64,000 nucleotides of DNA from Lotus japonicus (Eukaryota > Streptophyta > Magnoliopsida > Fabales > Fabaceae): the NCBI RefSeq assembly GCF_012489685.1, contig NC_080045.1, forward strand, positions 12,549,648 through 12,613,647, written 5' to 3'. Positions within the stretch are counted from its first letter, which is position 1. Each line of letters starts with the position of its first letter. This document shows positions 1-11,044 of this stretch, piece after piece. Made by a program: the position numbers and the translations under genes. The notes beneath the pieces were generated by a model, which saw nothing but the letters and a program-made list of their open reading frames with translations, was not told the origin of the DNA and did no database searches.

Positions 1-2340
1 ACACTTCCAATTACTCATATGCTGCTTCGCCCGTTCCAGAATATAGTTATAAGACTCCATACGCTGCCTTACTTGTCCCACCAGAACACCTAGGTAGCGG
101 CCCAAGTTTGCAGCCCGCTGGAACCCGAAACCATCACTGATTTCTTGCCTCACAGCATCATGGACATTACTAGAGAAGAAGATCCGCGTCTTATCTTTGT
201 TCACTCGCTACCCGGAACACCCAGATAACATATCCAAATACGTGTTAATCACCTCCACCTGCTCTAAAGAAGCCTCTGCAAACAAGATCAGGTCATCCGC
301 AAAGGCTAAATGAGAGAGTTCGGGGCTAACACGACGAAGCTTAATGGGCTTCCACAGCCCCAACTCTACCGCAATACCAATCATCTGTGAAAGCCTCTCC
401 ATGCACATAACGAATAAGTACGGAGAAATCGGATCACCTTGGCGAATGCCTCGCTCCGGCTTGAAAGATTCCAAAGTTTCCCCATTCCACAACACTTGCA
501 TCCTGGCTGATGTGATACAATGGAAAACCAGGGTCACAAAGCTTTCAGGAATCCCCGCATCCAATAGAGTGTCCCAGACAAAGGGCCACCGCAGCCGGTC
601 ATAAGCCTTTTCGAAATCGATTTTTATTGTTATCCACCCAACCGATCCCTTTTTAATTTTCATGGAATGCACAACCTCCTGAGTAATAATGATGTTATCA
701 CTACTATGTCGCCCTGGAACGAAACTGCATTGTTGCGGGCCAATCAACTGACACATAGCCTCCCTCATTCTAGAAGCTAGTATTTTTGTAATCACTTTAT
801 ATGACACGTTACACAAGCTTATGGGTCTGAAATGCTTGAGAACCGTAGCTTGACCCATTTTCGGAATGAGAGTGATTAACGTATCATTCAGATCCTCAAC
901 GGACCCTGGATTTTGGAAAACCGATTTCACCAGCTCACAAAGTTTAGGACCAACCACCCCCCACTGGCTATGGTAGAACAAGGCATGGAAACCATCCTTC
1001 CCCGGAGCTTTAAAACCACCAATACTGAAAATAGCATCTCTGATCTCATCCTCAGTCACTTGTCGACCCAAGTCATGGAACGTTTCATCATCAAGGTTGG
1101 GAAAGCAGCCGGATAAGCACAACGGCTCATAGTCACCTTCCTCGGAGTACAGGCGCTTGTAAAAGTCCATTACCATTCCTTCAAGCTTCGCCGGCGAGCT
1201 AACCCAATCACCACTATCATTTTGGAGCTTGGAGAATTGTTTACGGCGTCTCCGCACCACCGCCGTACCATGAAAGTATCTCGTGTTCCGATCACCAAAG
1301 ACCAACCAATTGCTACGATCTTTCTGGAACCAAAGGAGCTCTTCGTGTCCCAACACCTCCTCAAGCTCAAGCCAAAGATCTTTCTGAAGTGCCTCAAGCC
1401 CTGCGTTGGGCCCATGACCCAAACAATTTGAGATCCCATTAAGCCTGCGCAAGAGCTTCTGCTTCCGCTTGAAGATGTCACCAAAGACATCTCTATTCCA
1501 GGTCTGAAGACTCTGTTGCATGCTAGTAACCGTATCACTCCATCGTAAGGACGAGTCCCAAGCTTGATTGACTACTTCCTTAAACCCTGGATGAGTCAAC
1601 CACGCAGCAAGCATACGGAACGGCCTACGATGGCGATTAATACCCAGCGGCTCTGTCAGGGACACTAGAAGGGGCGAATGGTCAGACTTCAAGGGATTGA
1701 GATGCGTGACCGACGCGTCTGGAAACTGCAATCTCCAGTCCAAGTTAGCCAATCCCCTGTCCAACCTCTCTTTTAATCGTCCACGTTGCCACGTAAAGCA
1801 TGGCCCCATGAACCCCAAGTCTATTAGCTCACACTCTGCGATCACCGACGCAAACTCCACTGCACCGCGAGGAGGTGAAAGGCTGGTGCTCCCCCACCGC
1901 TCTTGGTCGGAAGTCACGGCGTTGAAATCTCCAACTAGCATCCAAGGACAGTCCATCGTTGCACTCATCTCGTGCATGGCCTCCCACAATCCTGCCCTCG
2001 CAGCATATCTAGGGCTCCCATACACTGCCGTGAGAAGCCAGCTCGCACCCCTTTTCCAACTCACCATTAAAGACAAGTACTGATCGGAAGAGTTTGCTGG
2101 TTGTACGGTCCAAACAGAAGAGTCCCAGAGGCACCAGATTCCTCCCGAACGACCCACCGCATCTACCTTAGCTGTACCATCAAAACCAAGTTTAGAAATC
2201 ACACCATCTGCCACTGACCCACTGATCTGTGTCTCCAGAAGAATCAGAAAGGAGACAGAATGCATTGCACAAAGATCTTTAACTAGAGTACGAAAGCCTA
2301 TCAACTTCGCACCTCTGCAATTCCATGACATAATAGTCAT
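1..2340 (-). pseudogene. LINE ORF2: endonuclease plus reverse transcriptase, one in-frame TAG, partial
   Basis: The frame opens with MTIMSWNCRG, the usual start of the apurinic-like endonuclease domain of plant LINEs. This domain also shows GDFNAV (around residue 138) and SDHSPLL (around residue 220), with the catalytic Asp and His. The reverse transcriptase follows: LITLIPK and FRPISLCN, then KIDFEKAYDR, GIRQGDPISPYLF, and the catalytic FADDLILF near residue 690. The frame stops at TAG (208-210) after SGCSG. The same frame continues without gaps to base 1 with RVNKDKTRIFFSSNV, which is the expected continuation in this family. The TAG sits where family members usually carry Gln, so a CAG-to-TAG change is the simplest reading. 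The protein is cut by the window edge before RNase H. Confidence 0.93.
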
Positions 2341-2430
2341 TTAACACTGCTTGGAGATGTTAGGGCTCTGAGTCCCCTTGGCACGTTGTTGAGCAAGAGC
2401 TGCTCCATCTAACCCATTATCCAGTCCCCT

Positions 2431-3966
2431 CTATGGAGTATCCCCAGAGTCAATCCGGTCCATGACCATCGGTTGTACTATCAAAAGCTCATCCCGACTG
2501 GACCCATCGTCTATGGTGCTAACAGCGCTGGCGTCGCCAGGTTTCGGGTCACTTGAAGAACCTGGGCCAGAAGGAAAACTTCCCCCCACGTTACTACTAG
2601 TGGGTCGGGTCAAAATACGTATAGGGCCATTGGGACCTTTCTTTGAATTTGGAGACGACCCCGCAACATGTATTTCACCATTGGAAATATTTTTATGTGG
2701 GCCCGCTCTAGGCAGACCTGGTTTGGCATTAGAGTGCTGCCCTCTAGGTGGAATATTCCTGGATCCATTAATTCCTTTGGAATCTCTCCCATCATTAATG
2801 TTCCCTTTATTTCCGCGCCTAAAATTCCTTCTCTTAACCATCACCCACGACCCAAAAACTGCTTCCTCAGATTTCGCGCCCCTCTCCTCCTGATTGTCAG
2901 CAGTTCCCACAATCATCGCTCCATGATTGGCACCTTCTAAACTTGGAGAACTAGGGTTTCCCATTTCACCGACACCGACAACTATCATCTGATCCGTCGC
3001 CGTCTCCACTGACGTCGGGGTTGTCAGGGCCGGATCCTGCGTCGGAGCCTCCTTCTGCCCCCTGGTATCATTCCCAGCGTCATGTGGAGCATGCCCTCCA
3101 CCATGGTCAACTGGATGATCAGTGCAATTCTCCAAGCGGTGGCCATACCTACCACAATTGAAACAAATCATGTGTAATCCTTCATACTCGAGGTGTAACG
3201 TCAGCCCCATCACAGTAATCGTTGGCACCAGCTTCCTCTTGAGGTTAAGCTCCACACATATACGTGAAAACTGCCCCCTGGAATGAATAGAAGTCAACTG
3301 ATCCACCTTCAGCATTGTGCCCAACTCCGCTCTAACCCGAGAGAGGAAACTCAAATTGTAAAAGAAAATTGGCAAGTCAGGAATCCTAATCCAAACCGCA
3401 ACCTTCTCAACAGGCTTCCCCTTGTTCAAAAAGAAAGGCCTCCACCGCTGGGTGATGAAATAGTGATTCGCCACCATCCAGGGACCTTCATACAAAGCAT
3501 GGTTGTAGTCTTCCTCATCGGAGAACTGCACCAGGAAGTAATTCTGAGGCATATCGATCACTTGAATCTGACCTCTCCCAGCCCATAGTTTAGTTAGCAT
3601 GCCCTCCATGAATCTCAGGGACGTTTTCATGCCCATGAGCCTAACCACCTGCGCCTGTTGACGCCATGGCTTACACCAGTTCTCAAACTCTTCCCGCGTT
3701 ACCTTGATTTCGGGGCAAGGGTTGAAGTCCTTCTCAGGAGTCTCATCATCCTACTTATACCATCGGTTCTCCGGCAGATCTTCATCTTCATCATCCCCCA
3801 TGAATGGTCCCATGAACTCTTCAGTCTCTTCCTTGCCTATATTAAGCAGCTTATCCCTGTACGATAGGCTACCTTCAGCCCTCGCCGCAGCATGTTCACT
3901 CTCCATGTCTGCATGCTCATCATCAACAGCGTCCCTAGTTTTCACCTTCTTGGTGCTTCGAAGCAT
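2431..3966 (-). pseudogene. LINE ORF1: DUF4283 and CCHC zinc-knuckle protein, one in-frame TAG
   Basis: ORF1 supplies the RNA-binding protein of the LINE particle. Starting at ATG 3966 (an upstream in-frame TAG lies at 3979-3981), the frame encodes an acidic leader with SYRDKLLNIG, a motif common at ORF1 N-termini. It is interrupted by TAG at 3751-3753 after ENRWYK. The same frame then runs on (DDETPEKDFNPCPEIKV) into 2431-3648. The longer part has the DUF4283 region (VVRLMGMKTSLRF through WIRIPDLPIFFYN). A CX2CX4HX4C zinc knuckle (CFNCGRYGHRLENC) follows, then a low-complexity polar tail. Only the one stop breaks it. It lies directly upstream of ORF2, as expected of a bicistronic LINE. Confidence 0.9.
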
Positions 3967-4015
3967 CAGATCCTCTTCCTAGCCAGCCAAAGCCCTAGCG
4001 GAGCTTTTCATCTCT

Positions 4016-4329
4016 CAATAAATTAAAACAGACCAACATTAATTGGTATTATAGATGTTCTAATAACTAATAGTATAAAAATTATTATCAAAATTAATGA
4101 TAAGTAAAGAAATGTAAATAAAACAAGGTTTAAATTTTCTATACTAACTCTTGTCAAGTACTACCATAGTTAATAGGCTGGATACATCTTAAGTAATGAA
4201 AAAGAGAGGGGAATGCACTAACCACTGGGACACGGTAATTTATTTGTTATTTTATTCATATTTGTAATACATATATAAAAATGTTTGTAAAGTTTGGGAG
4301 GGCCCCTGCCTCAACATAGTTCCGCCATT
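4016..4329. other. AT-rich spacer left of a MITE-like remnant
   Basis: AT-rich DNA with no coding potential that I can support. The phrase near 4295-4330 (gggcccctgcctcaac) resembles the edge of an unidentified older transposon copy. Confidence 0.4.
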
Positions 4330-4955
4330 GCATCCAACCCAGTCCCATCAAATGGTAAAAATGCGGGTTGGATTTGGCAAACGGGTCTATTGGACAGATT
4401 TTATTACGATCCAATCATCTTCTGATCGGATATTGGATTCCCTAATTATCCATCCAACCCAACCCGAAATCCAATCATATAATAATAAAATACTTTTTAA
4501 TATATATTTTTAATAATTTTAATTTGTATCTAACCTACTAGTATGGTATGTAATTTATGGAGACTTGGAGTCCTACTACTAGAGTGATTTTTAGGAGACT
4601 TAGAGACTAATTTGTTTGTAATTACTTGTCATATTTAATGACTTGAAGTATTTGTATAGTTATGAGTCGTTGTATAGATGTGTGTAGACGGTAGCTATGA
4701 ACTTGTAATGTAATTGCATGTTAGAGACTTAGAGGACTTGTTTTTTAATATTTTTCAATATTCCAGATTTTTTTTATTTTAATATAGCGATCCAATCAAT
4801 CCATCGAAACCAACCCGAAGATTTTCGGATTGGGTTGGTTCGTATTCGTAGGTGAAAATTCACGAAATCCAACCCAACCCAACCCAAACAGTTTTGATCG
4901 GTTCGAATCCTGATGATCCTGAAAATCCATCCAACCCAATCCATGTGCAGCCCTA
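4330..4955. mobile_element. hAT-like non-autonomous element remnant
   Basis: Both ends are rich in repeats of the type ATCCAACCCAA and its complement (about 4332-4480 and 4795-4940), with an AT-rich centre. The right end reads CATGTGCAGCCCTA (ending 4955), whose complement begins TAGGGCTGCACATG, a hAT-like terminus. The matching left terminus is not visible, so the copy is probably truncated or rearranged. The architecture resembles the two intact hAT MITEs at 10469-11036 and 39539-40109 but the termini differ, so it would be another family. Confidence 0.45.
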
Positions 4956-5735
4956 GTTAAAAGTGATTGAAAAAGAGAGTAAAATGAGTGAGTGTCTCAC
5001 TTTCTAAAAATGATAGCAAATTTTTTATTGTATTATTTTATTAATTTTTAGTTTCTATAAGATAAAATATAACGAATTTCTTAGTATAGAAAATATTTAA
5101 GTATTTTTATAAAATTATTTTTTACTTCCATTATTTACATTTTTTTTATCTCCTCAAACAACTTAAAAATTACCACAAATTCGTTAAACTTTCATTTGCT
5201 CTTTCCTTCGTAACCAAACATATAATAAAGTTTCTACCTATTACTTATTTATGATAAAATTTGAAAAAATATTACAAAAACACACAATATATCCAACCCG
5301 ATGACACATGAAACTAACTCGAGAGATCATTGGGGCTAAGTATTGACAATGATCCAACTCCACTCAAACTCACTTTATCAGAGTTGACAAAGAAAAAAGC
5401 AAATCAAATAAAACAAGCAGATATCAATCACTTCCAAAGACATTTTGTAAATCAAGATTGGAAAGAGATAGTATTAGAGGCTTTAGAACTTGAAAAGCTA
5501 AGTAATACAAACTGTGATATGCTGGTTACTCCATTTTAAGATCGAGGAAGAGAACTAGGAGGCAATTAAGATATGAAAAACTTATTTATTGATTAATTTT
5601 TTGTAAAATATATTTCATATCACACATGCAGCTTTTTTGTCATTTGATCATTCAATATTGATTTATGAATTAATGCATAAGAACATGAACATCCAGAATT
5701 CCAGCTTGCAGTTCGGGTCTTAACCCGTCAAATTG
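4956..5735. other. AT-rich intergenic DNA
   Basis: AT-rich sequence. A 69-codon open frame (5330-5539) has a fairly polar, protein-like composition (KKKANQIKQADINHFQ) but no motif I recognise and no visible splice context. It may be a decayed retroelement fragment and is not called as a gene. Confidence 0.3.
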
Positions 5736-6320
5736 TCAGATCCTTAATTAAACTTTCCAAAGCATGTGACGAGTAAGTAAGTGTCCTATGAGTACAGGCA
5801 ATGGGTAGTGACTAGTGATTGCACAAGGCAATATAGTCCAGCCACGAATTAGCTGTTCATTAGGCCCAATTTCCATCAAAGCCAGCTGCTCATTAAAATC
5901 ATGGATATGGACTGGTTTTCGGACAACATCAAATCCACCATTCAATTTAACATTTAGGGTGCGTTTGCGGACATGATAAAGAGACATGATGAGATAAAAC
6001 ATCAATGTGATGACGCCAATGGAAGAAATGAAGTGTCATTTTTTGCTAATGATTGCAAATACAACCTTCGTGCGAGAAAATTAAGGCACCCATTCATGTG
6101 TAAGCTCAAGTCGCTAACCATACACGTGAATGTGACCACAGGAATGGAAACCGGCGAGAGGCGGAGAAGGTGGTTGGATTTCAGCAATTTTCAGCGGAGG
6201 TGGCCAATATTGTGATTATAGAGAGCTTTAAGACCTTGGTCCTTGATTCGTACATCAGCGACTCATATCCGAAGGACCTGGTAAACTTCAACACCAAGAT
6301 CAATAAATAGGGCAACTAAT
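5736..6320. other. Two decayed coding-like segments, unidentified
   Basis: On the minus strand 5748-6005 has a frame containing GGFDVVRKPVHIHDFNEQ and WTILPCAITSHYPLPV. On the plus strand about 6160-6309 has a different frame containing EKVVGFQQFSAEVANIV and a natural stop. Their composition looks like real protein rather than AT-rich noise, but I do not recognise either. They point in opposite directions, as in transposons that collect gene pieces or in a decayed element. No function is assigned. Confidence 0.3.
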
Positions 6321-6933
6321 GTAGAATGTTTCCGTCAACGTTTAAGAAGTCCTCCATGATGTGCTCACAAATCAGCCTTTACATTTCATCACAGATTTGT
6401 TCTCTATATTTTTGTCCCAATTATCGGCAAATCAAGCCTAGAAGGTGACTCCAGTCGCCTTGTTCAACATGGTACAACAACCCCGATGCATCGATACACA
6501 CGCTAAACTATTTAATTTTGGTTGACATCTGGGCAGAAATCAAGTGAAACAATGTAGAGGTGCAAAAACCATAACTATATGACTAAAAAGTGTATTTATT
6601 TTTCTTATCTTTGACGAATATCGATCGCCACCAGTCGGAAACGGTTGCATGTCCCAATAAATGTCATTTTCGGGATTCAAAATTGTGTTATCATTCTTAC
6701 GGAGATTTAACTTGCTTACCCCTAAACCAACACCTTGGTAAAAAAGTGTACTCATCATAATGATTAACAATAAAAAACAATATAAAGTAAAGCTATATAT
6801 AAATATAAAAATTATAAGCTATTGAGGGAATACATAATAAGTTCAGTAAAATTCAAACAAATATCTTTAAACTATTTCAAAAGAAAAAGATCACCACACA
6901 GAACTCCAGAGTAAAGTTAACATAAGAACTCAA
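6321..6933. other. Non-coding spacer
   Basis: AT-rich DNA with only short chance frames. No repeat termini were recognised before the candidate Helitron start. Confidence 0.4.
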
Positions 6934-7229
6934 TCCATATACTTTATAAAAGAACAACGTTATCAGAAATCATTAGACACGTGACATTCCAAGGTTCACT
7001 CTAATCTCACCCCCCTCACTGGCTGACAAGTGTCACAGCCACAACAATTCACACAAATTTATTAATTGCATTGATTTTCCTATAATTTGGTTTTGTTGTC
7101 CCCCATTAAATGTAATTTTCAAAATCATTTCCTATAAATCAACCTCCTTATTGCCGGTTTCATCTCATATTCAAAAGGTGTTTTTGTCATCCTTATTCTG
7201 CAAGTTTGAAGTTTCAACCTTCTCATATC

Positions 7230-7745
7230 AAAAGGTATTTTTTCGCACTTTCTATTCAATTTACCTGTTAGATCTGAATTTTTTCCGTTTCTCCCACTAT
7301 CCATTCAATTGAACTGTTAGATATGAATTTTTTCCGTTAACTAATACTGAGTTTTTGGCTTTTTCAATTGTTGTTGTTGAATTGACAAAAGGTATTTTTT
7401 CGCACTTTCTATTCAATTAACCTGTTAGATCTGAACTTTTTCCGGTTTTCCCACTATCCATTCAATTGAACTGTTAGATCTGAATTTTTTTCGTTAACTG
7501 ATACTTAGTTTTTGACTTTTTCAATTGCATTTGTTGAATTGACAACAAAAGGTATTTTTTCAAACAAACTATTCATATCAATCGAAATTTTTGTATGAAA
7601 TTTTTTATCAATCAACATTCTCATATCAAAAGCTCTATTTTTCTACTTTCTATTCAATTGACCTATTAGATCTGAATTTTTTCCGTAAACTAATACTGAG
7701 TTTTTATCTTTTTCAATTGCAGTTGATGATTACCAAAAAAAGGTA
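7230..7745 (+). repeat. About 157-160 bp tandem modules, 3-4 degenerate copies
   Basis: The phrase AAAAGGTATTTTTTCGCAC starts at 7230 and 7387, and a related AAAAGGTATTTTTTC at 7547. A more diverged copy begins near 7628. Each unit carries the phrase CCTGTTAGATCTGAA twice or in variant form and ends in TTTTTCAATTG. The unit edges look like a splice acceptor and donor (ttgcag before, aaaaggta after), so the array may have grown by duplication of an exon-intron module of the Helitron gene. Confidence 0.75.
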
Positions 7746-8847
7746 TTGAAAGTTGTCAAGAAGGAGAAATAAGCTTTTGAAAGTTGTCAAGAAGGAGAAG
7801 ATATGAGGAAATTATGTTCCTGTTTTTTTATGTGGATTTCGTTTTGACCATATATGGTCTAGATTTAATTTTCTTTGTTGACCTATAACATTATCGTTGT
7901 TTTGAAGTCTGTTAGTCATATGTGGTCTAAACTCAATATCCGTTTTTTCTTGGTCTAATTGTCTATTTTGATGCCTTTGCCTTGCAATTAGCTCTTTCAA
8001 TAAATTATTCGGATTATGGAATTCACAAGTATTTATGAGTTCGATTTCAATTTATTATGTTTGATGAAGAATATCTTCCAAAAAACATCAGAATAAAATT
8101 AGTGTTCAATATATAAACATCATTTATGAAAACCATTTTTTAAAAATATTCCAAATTTAATTATCCAATTTGGTGAGTATGATTTGAAGGAGAAAATTAA
8201 AGTTGAGTAAATGCATTTCCTTTAAAAAAAAAGTAAAAAAAAAACGGTTTTAATATTGTGAAAATAAATTGATAGCTTAAAATCCAAAAATTAAGGACCT
8301 AATGTGTATATATTCTCCTTACATAATTAATTATTATTCTTTATTACCCAATAAATATAAAAAAGGAAATGATGACCTATATCAGGTTCAATTTGAGAAT
8401 ATAGTTAATGCATTATGTTTTCTTGCATTAATTTAAAAAAGTAAAATGATTGTTTATTCCTTGCCTAAATCAACTTTAAATCAGGGGAAAAACTTTGGGC
8501 ATTAATGTTTGATTGATTCCAAGTTCAAAATAAAAGAATTTCGTTATTCAATATGAGATTTTTGATAAATAATCATTATTTCGTTAATGAGATACAAATT
8601 TTCGTTTTTTTATATTTTATAAAAACACTGAATTAACACTTTTCTTATTCAAAATCAAATATAACTATTATTTGTTTCAAGTTAAAAAAATCAGAAAATT
8701 TTTATATCAGAGCTTCACTAAGGAAAATCAATGTGTCAAGTTAAAAAAAGTTTTATACCTGAATATGACGTTAATAATATACACTCAATATTTTACTTAA
8801 TTTTTTTAACAACATATTGAGTGTTGGGTTAAAATCTACACTATTAA

Positions 8848-9262
8848 CTTAAATAAGGAAATTAAATGAAATAAAGAAATTAAATTAAATAAGGAAATTA
8901 AATTAAATGAAAAATATTGAGTTTTCCTTTTTCATTTTGAGAAAGAAAATGCATTTACTTCAAAATAAACATAATTTTTTTAATGTAATCAATCATTGCC
9001 CATTCAAGAAACATAATCACCTTAATTATCATTTAACATTAATTGGTTAATTTTTTTTAAAAAAAAAATATTCACTGTTGGGTTAAATAAGGAAATTAAA
9101 TTAAACAAGGAAATCAAATTATATAAGGAAATTAAATTAAATAAGGAAATAAAATTTAATACGGAAATTAAATTAAATAGGGAAATTAAATTAAATACAG
9201 AAATTAAATTAAATTAAATTAAATTTCCTTTTAAATAAGGAAATTAAATTAAATACGAAAAT
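8848..9262. repeat. 18-bp AT-rich minisatellite in two blocks
   Basis: Two blocks (about 8848-8915 and 9080-9262) are built from a unit close to ATAAGGAAATTAAATTAA, with single-base variants (ACAAGG, ATACGG, ATAGGG). Each block is preceded by the phrase TGTTGGGTTAAA, suggesting a segmental duplication as well as local slippage. It lies inside the probable non-autonomous Helitron. Confidence 0.85.
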
Positions 9263-9984
9263 TACTTATAAATTTGCGGTTTTTAATTATAATTTTTTTT
9301 ATTATTTGGTATTACTTTCGTGAAGCTGCATAACTAAAATAAATACGAAAATTAATTATAAATTGTATGTACCTATATTAATTAAGAGCCTTTGATTTTT
9401 CTGGTGCTAAATAAAACTGTTTTAATTCCTCATATTGTTGTTTTTAAAGCTTGACCTTTTAGTTATTTAAATTTAACTAAGTACCATACAATGGAAGGAT
9501 TGAAAATCAACAAAAAGTCTTCCTCAAATTTGACTTCTGACAAGGTTGTTACAAATTACAAATCTAGAATTATTCAAATGAAATGAATTAATTTATTTTC
9601 ATTAGACCTGTCTTAATTCTCCAAAAATCAATGTCAAATTTGAATGAAAATAACATATTCTATTTGGGAATGAAATATTTTTTTCACCTTTAGTCATCAT
9701 TAACCCTAATTTCAACTATATTAAGGAGTCAATATTTAATTTAAGTTAATGCGTTTCCTTTTATAAAAATTGTAAAAAAAATTAATTTGAGTTTAAAATT
9801 AGTACTGAATAATAGTAATTGAGGGCGAATATTCAGTTAGATTTTAAAACATTTTCCTTAAATGAGTACTATATACTTTTATTTAGTGTACTTAAAAAAA
9901 TATAATTATATTCAGATGACATGGTAAAAAACTTACACGGGAAAAAACATTTTACATAAAAAATAATTAATTAAAAACTAATAA

Positions 9985-10065
9985 TTTTTGCTAACTCTTC
10001 ATAATCCTTCAACCCTTATGTCTCATAGCTCTTACCACTTTTGCAACTCTCGGTAACAATTTTTC
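9985..10065 (-). mobile_element. SINE fragment (tRNA-like A box), minus strand
   Basis: On the minus strand the segment reads GTTGCAAAAGTGGTAAGAGC followed by a phrase close to ATGAGACATAAGGGTTG. It matches the head of the SINE-like copies near 34.3, 34.9 and 40.3 kb. Only the head is recognisable. Confidence 0.4.
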
Positions 10066-10251
10066 ATCTAATTTAAGTATGTTTTTCACAATTTTAAATG
10101 TTTTTCAAAAATATTTAGGATTAAACATATATGAAGTTTTTGTCAAATTTTACAAGTTGTGTGATACTCATTGTGATTTTGTTGGGTTGAATACTCATTT
10201 TTGCGAGATTGTAAATTTATTATGACGTGAATAAATAATAAGATTAATATT

Positions 10252-10273
10252 CCCCGTGGGGTAAAAGCGCTAG
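10252..10273 (+). other. Helitron-type 3' terminus (palindrome plus CTAG)
   Basis: Short GC palindrome (10252-10261) followed by TAAAAGCG and CTAG, with T immediately after. This is the canonical order of a Helitron 3' end. The stem is short (4 bp with a 2-base loop, or 3 bp with a 4-base loop), so the call is less secure than the one at 22808. Confidence 0.6.
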
Positions 10274-10468
10274 TCTTACAATAAAATTAATGACGATGCA
10301 GTGCATAAAAAAGTAAAATTCAAAACGTAGAATTCAATATTTTAATAATTTATGACAATACATTAGTCTATTTTAGGAAAAATGACACATTGGGATCAAA
10401 TACAGTTGAAGCTTTTGGATTTCTTTTCAGAGAAGCCTTGAAGAAAGTAGGGCAAGTAGTGCAATATG

Positions 10469-11036
10469 TAGGGGTGTAAGCGGATACTCCCCGATTCGCG
10501 AATCCGATCAAACCGATATGATTTGAACACTTTATGGTGGGTTGGATTGGATCATCGGTTCGGTTCAAATTTTTTTTACTGCATCCGATTACCATCGGTT
10601 CGGGTATCAGATTTGAGGATTGAAAAACCGATCAATCCGAACCAACCCAATGAATTGAGAATTGTTATTCACATTTAGCCCAAACACTTCAACCCATTAC
10701 ATTGTCTATTTATATTTGTATTGGAGATGTTGATTTTATTTGGATTATATAATTTATGTCATTATCGAATGTTTTGTTCTTTAAAAATGTTGAATTATTC
10801 TATATTTATATAATTATTCACATTTTTATGATAATTTCGTGCAAATTTCTAAATAATATTTTATATTCTTAATCCGACAATCCGATCCGAACCAATTGAA
10901 TTGAGATCGGGTTGGTTTGTTTCGGGTTTAGAAACAAAAATTATGAAATCCGTACCAACCCAAACCGAACATGTTGGATTGGTTCGAACATTTAAACATC
11001 CTAAATCCGAATCAATCCGGTCCGATTACACCCCTA
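10469..11036. mobile_element. hAT-type MITE, copy 1, exact 8-bp target duplication
   Basis: The 568-bp element begins TAGGGGTGTAAGCGG and ends CCGATTACACCCCTA, giving an 11-bp perfect terminal repeat (TAGGGGTGTAA). It is flanked by GCAATATG on both sides (10461-10468 and 11037-11044). An 8-bp duplication with a YAGGG-type end defines the hAT superfamily. The subterminal regions carry many CCGAACCAACCCAA-like motifs in both orientations, probable transposase-binding sites. No transposase is encoded. A second copy lies at 39539-40109. Confidence 0.93.
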
Positions 11037-11044
11037 GCAATATG

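Larger units (their letters stand above)
1..4015 (-). mobile_element. L1-type LINE retrotransposon, 5' portion, cut by the window edge
   Basis: A minus-strand non-LTR retrotransposon. Reading leftward it has a short 5' leader, ORF1 (3966 to 2431) with a nucleic-acid-binding architecture, a spacer of about 90 bases, then ORF2 (2340 to beyond base 1) with endonuclease and reverse transcriptase. This order is the standard plant L1 layout. The RNase H part, 3' UTR and poly(A) tail lie left of the window. Each ORF is open apart from one TAG codon, so the copy is fairly young but should not be functional as it stands. The 5' boundary near 4010-4020 is only approximate, because no target-site duplication can be tested with one end missing. 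Confidence 0.93.
6934..10273 (+). mobile_element. Probable non-autonomous Helitron derived from an RPA-carrying element
   Basis: The right end is Helitron-like: a GC palindrome CCCCGTGGGG (10252-10261), eight bases, then CTAG (10270-10273) followed by T, as expected for insertion between A and T. A candidate 5' end is TCCATATACTTTATAAAAG (6934), preceded by A. Inside are a TATA-like promoter (TATAAAT, about 7133) and a degenerate repeated intron/exon-like block. This is followed by LKVVKKEK and a stop (about 7760-7789), which resembles the basic C-terminus of the RPA-like gene of the larger Helitron (KLKKVIKQEKD near 16430-16463). The rest is AT-rich with an 18-bp minisatellite. I infer a deletion derivative of a related Helitron. 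The 5' boundary is the weakest part. Confidence 0.55.

Noticed and set aside
4328..4513. Small ORF near the hAT-like remnant
   Set aside because: Composed of translated CCAACCC-type repeats of the transposon.
5973..6215. An 80-codon plus-strand ORF as a gene
   Set aside because: It overlaps an opposite-strand frame and shifts frame near 6160; treated as part of an unidentified decayed region.
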